From Streptomyces atroolivaceus (lineage in GTDB: Bacteria > Actinomycetota > Actinomycetes > Streptomycetales > Streptomycetaceae), in the NCBI RefSeq assembly GCF_000717025.1, contig NZ_JNXG01000003.1, forward strand, positions 186,001 to 250,000: a stretch of DNA of 64,000 nucleotides, given 5' to 3'. Below are positions 43,057-51,519 of this stretch, in pieces. The position numbers and the translations under genes are program-made. The notes beneath the pieces were generated by a model, which worked only from the letters and a program-made list of their open reading frames with translations, did no database searches and was not told the DNA's origin. How positions within the stretch are numbered: position 1 is the first letter of the stretch; the number at the start of each line of letters is the position of its first letter.

Positions 43057-43647
43057 ATGCGGAAAAGGGCAAGCGCGGCCGTCATCGGCCTGGCGATAGC
43101 GGGCGTCTCCATGTTCGCGACCGGCAGTGCCAGCAGCCACGGCTACACGGACTCCCCCATCAGCCGGCAGAAGCTCTGTGCCAACGGCACGGTCACCGGC
43201 TGCGGCAACATCCAGTGGGAGCCGCAGAGCGTCGAGGGGCCCAAGGGCTTCCCGGCGGCAGGACCGGCGGACGGCAAGATCTGCTCCGGCGGGAACGGCA
43301 CCTTCGCCCAGCTCGACGACCCGCGCGGGGGCAACTGGCCCGCCACCAAGGTCACCGCGGGACAGGGCTACAGCTTCCGCTGGCAGTTCACTGCCCGGCA
43401 CTCCACGAGCGACTTCCGCTACTACATCACCAAGAACGGCTGGGACTCCACCAAGCCGCTCACCAGGGCCGCACTGGAATCGCAGCCCTTCATGACGGTG
43501 CCGTACGGGAACCAGCAGCCCCCGGCGACTCTGACCCACCAGGGCTCGATGCCCACCCAGAAGTCGGGCAAGCACATCATCCTGGCGGTGTGGAACGTCG
43601 CCGACACCACCAACGCGTTCTACGCGTGCTCCGACGTGCAGTTCTGA
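43057..43647 (+). CDS. lpmP: AA10 lytic polysaccharide monooxygenase (LpmP-type)
   Basis: This is a 196-residue AA10 LPMO. Cleavage of the signal (residues 1-27) exposes H28 (HGYTDSP), the N-terminal ligand of the copper histidine brace. The second His is H115 (TARHSTSDFRYY). Several Cys and a flat binding face (ITKNGWD, KPLTRAALE) are present. It oxidatively cuts chitin or cellulose-like glucans and is near the csl cluster, as LpmP is in S. lividans and S. coelicolor. A dre box upstream indicates DasR control. GAGGAG precedes ATG 43057. A strong hairpin follows the gene. Confidence 0.9.
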   Translation: MRKRASAAVIGLAIAGVSMFATGSASSHGYTDSPISRQKLCANGTVTGCGNIQWEPQSVEGPKGFPAAGPADGKICSGGNGTFAQLDDPRGGNWPATKVTAGQGYSFRWQFTARHSTSDFRYYITKNGWDSTKPLTRAALESQPFMTVPYGNQQPPATLTHQGSMPTQKSGKHIILAVWNVADTTNAFYACSDVQF

Positions 43648-43664
43648 TCAGGCGCGGCACAACG

Positions 43665-43704
43665 CACAGTGGGCGGTCTCCTCGGAGGGAGACCGCCCAC
43701 TGTG
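43665..43704. terminator. Terminator shared by lpmP and tRNA-Lys copy 2
   Basis: A 16-bp stem (43665-43680 with 43689-43704) sits between lpmP on the plus strand and tRNA-Lys on the minus strand. Confidence 0.75.
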
Positions 43705-43711
43705 GTGTCCG

Positions 43712-43785
43712 TGCGCCGTCAGGGACTCGAACCCCGGACCCGCTGATTAAGAGTCAGCTGCTCTAACCAACTGAGCTAACGGCGC
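43712..43785 (-). tRNA. tRNA-Lys(CTT), copy 2
   Basis: This copy is identical over all 74 bases to the genes at 39424 and 55071, with anticodon CTT. The short 5' leader GTCAACAGG resembles the leaders of the other copies. Confidence 0.95.
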
Positions 43786-43983
43786 CTGTTGACGAGAAAA
43801 ATAATACCTGGTCCCCAGGGGTGCTGATGACACGTGCCCACGGGAGGGCCGAGAGCGCCCTCCGGAACGTGCGGACCCGCCCCTGACCTGCGGGCCCGCA
43901 CCGCTCATGTATACCGAGCGAGGCGTCCGCGTCGCCACCCCGTGGGTGGCGTGTGGCGCGGTACGGGCTCTATGGGGCGCGGC

Positions 43984-44742
43984 TCAGAGGGCCAGCGACA
44001 GCAGGACCGGTGCCGCGCGCCGGTTCAGCGTGGCGGCCGCGGCCCGGAGACGGTGCGCGTGCTCGATCGGCAGGGACAGGGCCAGGCATCCGGCGGACGA
44101 ACCCGCCGTGAGCGGAACGGCCGCGCAGACCGTACCCACGGCGTACTCCTGGAGGTCGAGCACCGGCACCGTGGCCGGCTGGCTGTCCAGCTTCGAGAAG
44201 AGCACCTTCTCGCTCGTGATCGTCCGCGAGGTCAGCCGGGCGATCCGGTGCCGGGAGAGGTGATCGCGCCGGCCGTTCTGGTCGAGCTGCGTCAGCAGGC
44301 ACTTGCCGATCGCGCTGGCGTGCGCCGCCGAGCGGAAGTCCACCCACTCGTTGACCGCGGGTGTGCGGGGTCCGTCGGCCATCTGTGTGACGCGGATCTC
44401 CCCGTCGACGTAGCGGCTGACGTAGACCGCCGCACCGACCGAGTCCCGCAGCTGCACCAGGGTCTGCTGGAGCTTCGCCTCCACGGCCCGCCTGCGCGCG
44501 GCCCCGGAACCGAGCTCGAGGAGCGAGGCGCCGATGACGTACGCCCCGTCGGTGATCTGCTCGACATAGCCCTCGCGGCGCAGCGTCAGCAGGAGCGGCG
44601 TGAGGTGCCCGGTGGGCAGGCCCGTCTCCCGGGAGATCTGCGCCTCGGTCACTCCGTTGCCGTGGGTGGACACGGACTCGAGAACACGCAGGGCGTACTG
44701 CACCGAATGGAACGGCGCCTTCGGCTCGGGCTTCAACGCCAC
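43984..44742 (-). CDS. IclR-family transcriptional regulator
   Basis: This is a 252-residue IclR protein. The N-terminal winged helix includes VQYALRVLESVSTHGNGVTE and QISRETGLPTGHLTPLLLTL with LRREGYVEQ. The C-terminal effector domain has VYVSRYVDGEIRV, SAAHASAIGKCLL and AAVPLTAGSSAGCLALSL. These regulate catabolic or transport operons. It is downstream of and parallel to the Ehu-like ABC transporter, with a hairpin and a palindrome in the gap. It probably controls that operon and possibly the diverged EutA-like gene. Confidence 0.83.
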   Translation of the reverse strand: MALKPEPKAPFHSVQYALRVLESVSTHGNGVTEAQISRETGLPTGHLTPLLLTLRREGYVEQITDGAYVIGASLLELGSGAARRRAVEAKLQQTLVQLRDSVGAAVYVSRYVDGEIRVTQMADGPRTPAVNEWVDFRSAAHASAIGKCLLTQLDQNGRRDHLSRHRIARLTSRTITSEKVLFSKLDSQPATVPVLDLQEYAVGTVCAAVPLTAGSSAGCLALSLPIEHAHRLRAAAATLNRRAAPVLLSLAL

Positions 44743-44839
44743 GGCTCCCCCTCAGGGCTTCTACCAGGTTGTGACCGCAAGCTCACGACCCACGATAGTC
44801 GCCAAGTGGCTGAATGACAGGGGCTGTCGGGGAGTTGAC

Positions 44840-44872
44840 GGTGCGCCCCGGCTCCGTCAGCTGGGGCGCACC
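44840..44872 (-). terminator. Hairpin downstream of the Ehu-like ABC operon
   Basis: GGTGCGCCCC (44840-44849) pairs with GGGGCGCACC (44863-44872) over a 13-base loop. It lies between the ABC ATPase stop and the IclR gene and could end the operon transcript. Confidence 0.5.
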
Positions 44873-44874
44873 CG

Positions 44875-44890
44875 CCTGGCATATGCCAGG
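44875..44890. promoter_or_regulatory. Perfect palindrome CCTGGCATATGCCAGG, candidate operator
   Basis: The 16-base palindrome CCTGGCATATGCCAGG lies between the ABC ATPase and IclR genes. A related core, GGCATATGCC, also occurs at 55923-55932. An IclR-type dimer could bind the first, but no direct evidence exists. Confidence 0.45.
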
Positions 44891-44917
44891 GGCACGGGCG
44901 TTATGCCAAAGTCATGG

Positions 44918-45740
<823 letters not shown>

Positions 45741-45751
<11 letters not shown>

Positions 45752-46382
45752 GGCGCTTCTCCAGCTTTCTCATCAGCAGCGAGGTGGGGTAGCTCGCGAC
45801 CAGGAAGACCAGGCCCGCGAGCGTGAATGCCTCGGTGTACGCGAAGTGGTCGGCTCCGTACTTCCGGGCCTCGAAGACCATTTCCTGCACGGTGATCACG
45901 GCGAGGAACGGGGTCTCCTTGAACATCGAGATGGCGTAGTTGCCGAGGGCGGGCAGCACGTTGCGCACGGCCTGCGGCAGGATCACCGCCTGCCAGGTGC
46001 GCCGCGGGGACATCGAGAGGGCCCGGCAGGCCTCCCACTGCCCCTTGGGCACGCCGTCGATCCCGGCCCGGTACACCTCGGAGGTGTACGTGGCGTAGTG
46101 GACGCCCAGCACGACGATGCCGATGGTCAGGGGTTCCACCGAGGTGAAGACGGCCGCCGCGCCGACGAGCTGGACCAGCAGCGGGGTGGAGCGGATGAAC
46201 TCCATCACCGCCTTCACGGGCACGGTCACGAAGCGGGACGGTGCCCGCCCGGCCACGGCGATCGCCAGGCCGAGCACCGCGGCCACGAGCGTGCCGAGCA
46301 CGGTCGCGAGCAGCGTGACCCGGAATCCTTCGAGCAGCAGGGGAAGCGCTTCCCCGACGGCGTCCCAGTCGAACGTGGTCAC
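45741..46382 (-). CDS. ABC transporter permease, Ehu-like (EhuD position)
   Basis: This 213-residue permease of the HisM/polar-amino-acid type has about five helices. The cytoplasmic EAA loop reads SMSPRRTWQAVILPQAVRNVLPALGN around residues 125-150. It pairs with the 244-residue permease to form the channel. Its start overlaps the upstream permease stop by 4 bp and its stop overlaps the ATPase start, showing tight coupling. The assignment to ectoine transport is by overall likeness and context. Confidence 0.86.
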
Positions 46383-47113
46383 CGGGCACCTCCGGCCGTC
46401 GGGGCGGGCTCCGCGCTGCGCGTCTTCAGCAGGCTCTTCCCGCCGGTGTGCAGGCCGAGCCGCCGCTTGGCGGTCCGCTCCAGCAGGTTCATCAGCAGGG
46501 TCAGCGCGTAGGCGAGGACGAAGTAGACGGCCAGCAGCGTCAGATAGGCGGTGAGGCTCTCACCCGTGCGGTCACGGATCGTCTGGATCACGGTCATCAG
46601 GTCGGCCGCGGAGAGGAGCCACAGCAGCGGCGTGCACTTCAGCAGCTGGATCAGCAGGTTGGTGAAGGACGGGATCATCTGGACCCAGGCCTGCGGCAGG
46701 ATCACCTTCCGCATCCGGTGGAAGGGCGTCATGTTCAGCGCCACCGCCGCCTCGTACTGGGCGCGGGGAACGGAGTTGATCGCGCCCCGCACGACCTCGG
46801 AGCCGTAGGCCCCGTAGTTCAGGCCGAAGGCGACGACGCCGCAGAGGATCGGCGTCAGCTCGTAGCCCGTCAGCTGCGGCATCGCGTAGTAGAGCCAGAA
46901 CAGCTGGATGTAGAGCGAGGTGCCGCGGAAGAACTCGACGACGGTCCGGGAGACCCCGCGCACCAGGAGCAGTCTGCTGCCGGCCGCCAGGCCGAGGGCG
47001 AACGACAGGAGCAGGGCGAGCAAGGAGCCCAGGACGGTGGCCTGGACGGTCACCCACAGGCCGGATCTGACCTGCGGGAACTCGTCGAGGAGGGTGGAGA
47101 AGAAGTCACTCAT
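46379..47113 (-). CDS. ABC transporter permease, Ehu-like (EhuC position)
   Basis: This 244-residue permease has five predicted helices and an EAA loop (MTPFHRMRKVILPQAWVQMIP). The hydrophobic pattern and the extended C-terminal tail (LGLHTGGKSLLKTR) fit polar amino-acid permeases. It follows the binding-protein gene by 19 bp and overlaps the second permease by 4 bp. Confidence 0.86.
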   Translation of the reverse strand: MSDFFSTLLDEFPQVRSGLWVTVQATVLGSLLALLLSFALGLAAGSRLLLVRGVSRTVVEFFRGTSLYIQLFWLYYAMPQLTGYELTPILCGVVAFGLNYGAYGSEVVRGAINSVPRAQYEAAVALNMTPFHRMRKVILPQAWVQMIPSFTNLLIQLLKCTPLLWLLSAADLMTVIQTIRDRTGESLTAYLTLLAVYFVLAYALTLLMNLLERTAKRRLGLHTGGKSLLKTRSAEPAPTAGGAR

Positions 47114-47132
47114 ACGGTGTGCTCCGCCCTCG

Positions 47133-48035
47133 TCAGCCCTTGCACAGGCCGGCCGTCTTGAGCGTGGCCGGCGGAATCTCCGTGGCGCCGAATCCGTACT
47201 CCTTCAGCAGTTCCACGTAACGGGACCTGTCCGAGACGATCTTCTTGAGCTCGCGGTTGAAGGAGTCCCGCAGATCCTCGTTGCCCTGACGGAACACCGC
47301 GCCGCCCGGGGAGAACTGCTTCTTCCCGTCCAGCTCGGGGACGAAGGCCTCGGTGACCTCGGTGTCCGGGTTCGTCTTCGCGAGCCAGCGCAGTGAGATG
47401 CCGGTGAGCAGGAAGGCGTCGATCCGGCCGCCCTTGACGGCGTCCGCACCGTCCTGCGGCTTCTGCAGCGTCTTGATCTTTCCCTCCGCGATGCCCGCGC
47501 CTTCGGCGTACGAGCCCTCGACCGCACCGGACATCACGCCGATGGTGACGCCGGCGGCCTTCGCGGACGCCAGGTCGGTGAGCTTCTTCGGGTTGCCCTT
47601 CTTCACCATCAGGGCGGTGGGGGAGATGAACTCCGGTTCGGAGAAGAGGGCGTTGGCGCAGCGCTCGGGGGTGATGGCCATGCCCGCGCTGACCACGTCG
47701 TACTTGCCCGCCTGCAGGCCGGGGATGAGACCGTCCCACTCCGAGAGGGTGGGCTTCAGCTCGTCGACACCCAGTGCCTTGAATATCTCCCGGTGCAGGG
47801 TGGGGGCCTCGCCCTTGAGCTCCTTGCCCTCCATGTAGCCGTAGGGGGCCTCGTTGGCGTACGCGACCCTGACGAAGCCCTGCTTGCGGAGCTTGTCGAG
47901 CGCACCCTCACCGTCCGCGGCGCCGGCGTCGGTCTTGCTGCACGCGGAGAGCAGACCGGGGACGACGAGCAGACCTCCCACCGCGGCCGTGCGATTGAGG
48001 AAGCCCCGACGGGACAGGTGAGGGAAGTCAGCCAT
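47133..48035 (-). CDS. Extracellular binding lipoprotein, EhuB-like
   Basis: This is a 300-residue substrate-binding lipoprotein with a twin-arginine start (LSRRGFLNRTAAVGGLL) and lipobox LLSAC. The mature protein has the family 3 fold: FVRVAYANEAPYGYMEG, EWDGLIPGLQAGKYDVVSAGM, ITPERCANALFSEPE, and YGFGATEIPPATLKTAGLC. It resembles EhuB for ectoine/hydroxyectoine, but glutamate-like ligands remain possible. ATG 48035 has GGAG nine bases upstream; the longer frame to 48119 is less likely. It heads the operon of permeases and ATPase. Confidence 0.85.
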   Translation of the reverse strand: MADFPHLSRRGFLNRTAAVGGLLVVPGLLSACSKTDAGAADGEGALDKLRKQGFVRVAYANEAPYGYMEGKELKGEAPTLHREIFKALGVDELKPTLSEWDGLIPGLQAGKYDVVSAGMAITPERCANALFSEPEFISPTALMVKKGNPKKLTDLASAKAAGVTIGVMSGAVEGSYAEGAGIAEGKIKTLQKPQDGADAVKGGRIDAFLLTGISLRWLAKTNPDTEVTEAFVPELDGKKQFSPGGAVFRQGNEDLRDSFNRELKKIVSDRSRYVELLKEYGFGATEIPPATLKTAGLCKG

Positions 48036-48252
48036 GTTCGCAATCTCCTGGAGAAATCGGGGTGTCGAACGGTCCGGACAGGGTGAGCACCTGCCCGATC
48101 CGGGGCACCTATGCAGCAAGCGCTGCCATGTAACCGAACAGTGGCCGGAGGGTGACCTTCCCGTGTCTCGTCATGGGCGGAGGGCGACGAGAGGTGTGCG
48201 GGGCGTGTTCCCCGCCGCGCGCCGGTTCATGACTGCTCGTCACGCCGCAGCG

Positions 48253-49212
48253 TCAGGACGGGACGTCCGGAGAGGGCGGGTAACCGCGGGCCATGTCCAC
48301 CGCGTCGGGGAGGGGTTCTCCGGCGGCCCACCGCTCGTACATCGAAACGAACTGCTCGCCCAGCCGGTCCCGCCAGCCGGCCGTGTCCCCGCTCATGTGC
48401 GGGGAGACCAGCAGGCCGGGCACGTCCCACAGCGGGCTGGACGGACCGAGCGGTTCCTCCTGGAACACGTCGAGCGCCGCACCCGCGATCCAGCGCCTCC
48501 GCAGCGCGTCCGCGAGGTCCTCCTCGACGGTCAGCGGACCGCGCCCCACGTTGATGAAGTGGGCGGAGGGCTGGAGCAGCCCGAAGAAGCGGGCGTCGAA
48601 CATCCCGCGCGTCTCTTCCGTCAGCGGTGCCGCGCAGACCACCCAGTCGGCACCGGCCGCCAGCCGGTCCAGGTCCTCGATGCCGTGGATCGTGCGCCGC
48701 GCCGTACGCCCCACGAGCGCGACCTGGACGCCGAGGCCGTGCAGCAGCCGCATGATCTCCCGGCCCACGGGACCCGCGCCGACGACCACCGCGCGGCTGC
48801 CGGCGAGCCCCCGCGTCTCCCGGTGGCGCCACCGTCGCTGCCGCTGGAGCTCCAGCGTGCGGGGGAGGTCCTTCGCGAAGGCGAGCACCAGCCCCGCGAC
48901 GTACTCGGCGATCGGCAGCTCGAAGACGCCGCGGGCGTTGGTGACGACGGTGGGGGAGGCGGCCAGCTCGGGGCAGAGCAGCCGGTCCACCCCGGCGCTC
49001 GCCGTGTGCACCCAGCGGGGGCGGGGCCCGTCGCCGGGCCACGCCTCGCGGACGGCGTCGGAGGTGAAGTCCCAGACCAGCAGCACGTCCGCGTCGGCCA
49101 GCTGCCCGGCCAGCGTCCGCTCGTCGGCGTACCGGACGACGGCCCGGCCGGTCAGCCGGCCCAGGCGCGGTGACGGGTCGGTGTCCAGGACGAGGATCAC
49201 GGGAGTGGTCAT
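48253..49212 (-). CDS. D-2-hydroxyacid dehydrogenase
   Basis: This is a 319-residue NAD-dependent dehydrogenase of the D-isomer type. A catalytic domain (LVWDFTSDAVREAWPG) surrounds a Rossmann domain with VVGAGPVGREIMRLL. The catalytic set includes a conserved Arg/Glu/His triad: the His is in SPHMSGDTAGW. It would reduce 2-oxo acids or oxidise 2-hydroxy acids. ATG 49212 is preferred; a GTG at 49233 adds seven residues. It lies between the EhuB-like gene and the divergent EutA-like gene and may serve the same catabolic pathway. Confidence 0.85.
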   Translation of the reverse strand: MTTPVILVLDTDPSPRLGRLTGRAVVRYADERTLAGQLADADVLLVWDFTSDAVREAWPGDGPRPRWVHTASAGVDRLLCPELAASPTVVTNARGVFELPIAEYVAGLVLAFAKDLPRTLELQRQRRWRHRETRGLAGSRAVVVGAGPVGREIMRLLHGLGVQVALVGRTARRTIHGIEDLDRLAAGADWVVCAAPLTEETRGMFDARFFGLLQPSAHFINVGRGPLTVEEDLADALRRRWIAGAALDVFQEEPLGPSSPLWDVPGLLVSPHMSGDTAGWRDRLGEQFVSMYERWAAGEPLPDAVDMARGYPPSPDVPS

Positions 49213-49396
49213 CAGGAATGACCACGCTCGCACCGGGGCACCCGCCCGTCAACAGGGCCTCCGCGCCGTGGGAGAAACCGCTGGTCACACCCGTTGCGGG
49301 CGACGATATGGGGCCATAAGGGGAATACTTGTCCCAGGTGGGGGCAGCGGTGACTGGAATGACGGCAGGGCATCCGGACGCACCGGAAGGATGGAC

Positions 49397-50161
49397 ATGA
49401 CGACCGTTGGACTTCTCTACCCGGGCCACGCCGCGGAGGACGACTTCCCGCGGATCGAGGTCATGCTCGACAGCGACATCAGAGTGCCGCTCTTCCACAC
49501 CGACATCGACGAGGACGCCCGCAGGGCCGAGAACCTGAGGGCGGCGGGCGCGCCCGACCGCCTGAACGCCGGTGTCGAGGAACTGCGGATGGCCGGCGCC
49601 GAATCGCTGGTCTGGGCCTGTTCGGGTGGCAGCTTCGCCTACGGCTGGGACGGAGCGCACGAGCAGGCGGCAGGGCTGGCCAGGGCCGCCGGGCTGCCCG
49701 CCTCCAGCACGTCCGTCGCCTTCGTCCACGCGGTACGCGAGCTCGGTGCCTCCCGGGTCGCGGTTGCCGCGACCTACTCCGAGGACATCGCCGCGCTGTT
49801 CGCGGGCTTCCTGCGGTCCGGAGGGGTCGAGGTGACCGCCACCCGGGGCAGCGGCATCATCACCGCGTCGGAGGCGGCCGCCGCGGACGTGGACCTCGTC
49901 AAGGAGCTGGCCGTGGCGGGGGACCACCCCGACGCCGAGGTGGTGCTGCTCCCCGACAACGCCCTGCACACCGCCGCGCACGTCCCCGAGCTGGAGGAAC
50001 TCCTCGGCAAGCCGGTCCTCACGGCCAACCAGGTGGCGGTCTGGGAAGGGCTGCGGCTGGCCGAGCGCCGTATCTGGGCTCCCACCCTCGGCACCCTCTT
50101 CGCCACCCGCGAGCCGCCGCTGGGCGCGACCGAGCCGCGGGGTATCGAAGTGAGGGAGTAG
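49397..50161 (+). CDS. Maleate isomerase / EutA-like protein
   Basis: This is a 254-residue Asp/Glu racemase-fold protein. The start TTVGLLYPGHAAEDDFPRIE, a Cys-containing VWACSGGSFAYGWDG and later VLLPDNALHTAAHVPELEELL place it with maleate cis-trans isomerases, arylmalonate decarboxylases and the ectoine-utilisation protein EutA. One Cys of the usual pair is in WACSGG, and the second is replaced in the DNAL segment, so the reaction may differ. It neighbours an Ehu-like transporter, which favours a role near ectoine or compatible-solute metabolism. GGAAGG precedes ATG 49397. Confidence 0.75.
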   Translation: MTTVGLLYPGHAAEDDFPRIEVMLDSDIRVPLFHTDIDEDARRAENLRAAGAPDRLNAGVEELRMAGAESLVWACSGGSFAYGWDGAHEQAAGLARAAGLPASSTSVAFVHAVRELGASRVAVAATYSEDIAALFAGFLRSGGVEVTATRGSGIITASEAAAADVDLVKELAVAGDHPDAEVVLLPDNALHTAAHVPELEELLGKPVLTANQVAVWEGLRLAERRIWAPTLGTLFATREPPLGATEPRGIEVRE

Positions 50162-50375
50162 GCGCGTGAGGGAGTAGGCGCCCCGGAGCCGACCGGCCGC
50201 GGGCACGCGTTCCGGCCGGTCCGGTACGTCCTGACGGGCCGGTCCGGGTTCCGGGCGGCCGGTGGCAGGCTCCGGACCGGCCGCTCCCGGAGGGGTGCCG
50301 CCCGGGAATAAGCGGAGCCATCCTCCTGTTGGCACTCTCCGATACGCAGACGTAGCACCGGAGAGGCCGACACAC

Positions 50376-51476
50376 GTGGACGAGAACCGAGGCGACCAGA
50401 TTCGCGGTACGACGGGAGGCACGGCCTCCGTGCCGCTTTCCGTGCTCGACCTGGTGACCGTGGGCGTGGGCCGCACGGCGACCCAGGCCCTGCGCACCAG
50501 CGTGGACATCGCCAAGCTTGCCGAGAGCCGCGGCTTCCACCGCTACTGGGTCGCCGAACACCACTCCATGCCCGGTGTGGCCTCGTCGTCCCCCGCGGTG
50601 ATCCTCGCGCACCTGGCCGCACACACGGAGCGCATCAGGCTCGGCTCCGGCGGAGTGATGCTGCCCAACCACGCCCCGCTGGTGATCGCCGAGCAGTTCG
50701 GCACCCTGGAGGCGATGGCCCCCGGCCGTGTCGACCTCGGCCTCGGCCGGGCCCCCGGAACCGACGGAGCGACCGCGGCGGCACTGCGCCGCACGGACCG
50801 GCTGAACGAGGGTGCCGACGACTTCCCGCAGCAGCTGGCCGAGCTGACCCGCTTCCTCGACGACGACTTCCCGGACGGGCATCCCTACGCCCGTATCCAC
50901 GCCGTCCCCGGTCCCGTACAGGCCACGTCTCCCGGCGGCGTCCAGTCGCCCGCCCGTCCGCCCGTCTGGCTGCTGGGCTCCTCCGGCTTCAGCGCCCGGC
51001 TGGCCGGTGTCCTGGGCCTGCCCTTCGCCTTCGCCCACCACTTCTCGGCCCGGAACACCGTGCCCGCCCTGGACCTGTACAGGGAGTCCTTCAAGCCCTC
51101 GGCGGTGCTCGACGCGCCCTACGCCCTCATCGGGGTCGCGGCGCTGGCCGCCGACGACGAGCGCGAGGCCAGGCGCCAGGTGCTCACCGGCGCGCTGTCC
51201 ATGGTCCGGCTGCGCACCGGGCGTCCCGGCCTGGTGCCCAGCCCCGAGGAGGCCGAGGCGTACGACTTCAGTCCCATGGAGCGCGAATTCGTCGACGGCT
51301 GGCTGAAGGACATCGTCCACGGCACCGCGGACGAGGTGCGCAGCGGTCTGGACGACCTCGCCAAGCGCACCGGCGCGGACGAACTGATGATCACGGCCAA
51401 CGCGCACGGCGGAGAGGCCCGGCTGCGCTCGTACGAGCTCATCGCGGACGCGTACGGGCTGCCCAGGGCGGTCTGA
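50376..51476 (+). CDS. LLM-class flavin-dependent oxidoreductase
   Basis: This is a 366-residue bacterial luciferase-like flavoenzyme. It has [54 protein letters not shown] and the [11 protein letters not shown] loop, then [19 protein letters not shown]. These use FMNH2 or F420 to oxidise or monooxygenate small substrates; the substrate is unknown. It starts at GTG 50376 with GGAGAGG upstream. It is convergent with cdgA, with a hairpin at the shared 3' end. Confidence 0.85.
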   Translation: MDENRGDQIRGTTGGTASVPLSVLDLVTVGVGRTATQALRTSVDIAKLAESRGFHRYWVAEHHSMPGVASSSPAVILAHLAAHTERIRLGSGGVMLPNHAPLVIAEQFGTLEAMAPGRVDLGLGRAPGTDGATAAALRRTDRLNEGADDFPQQLAELTRFLDDDFPDGHPYARIHAVPGPVQATSPGGVQSPARPPVWLLGSSGFSARLAGVLGLPFAFAHHFSARNTVPALDLYRESFKPSAVLDAPYALIGVAALAADDEREARRQVLTGALSMVRLRTGRPGLVPSPEEAEAYDFSPMEREFVDGWLKDIVHGTADEVRSGLDDLAKRTGADELMITANAHGGEARLRSYELIADAYGLPRAV

Positions 51477-51489
51477 CCGCCGGTCAGCT

Positions 51490-51519
51490 CCCGAGGGCTG
51501 CCCCCGGTCAGCCCTCGGG
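51490..51519. terminator. Terminator between LLM oxidoreductase and cdgA
   Basis: CCCGAGGGCTG (51490-51500) pairs with CAGCCCTCGGG (51509-51519). The stem overlaps the last codons and stop of cdgA and lies after the LLM stop. Confidence 0.6.
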
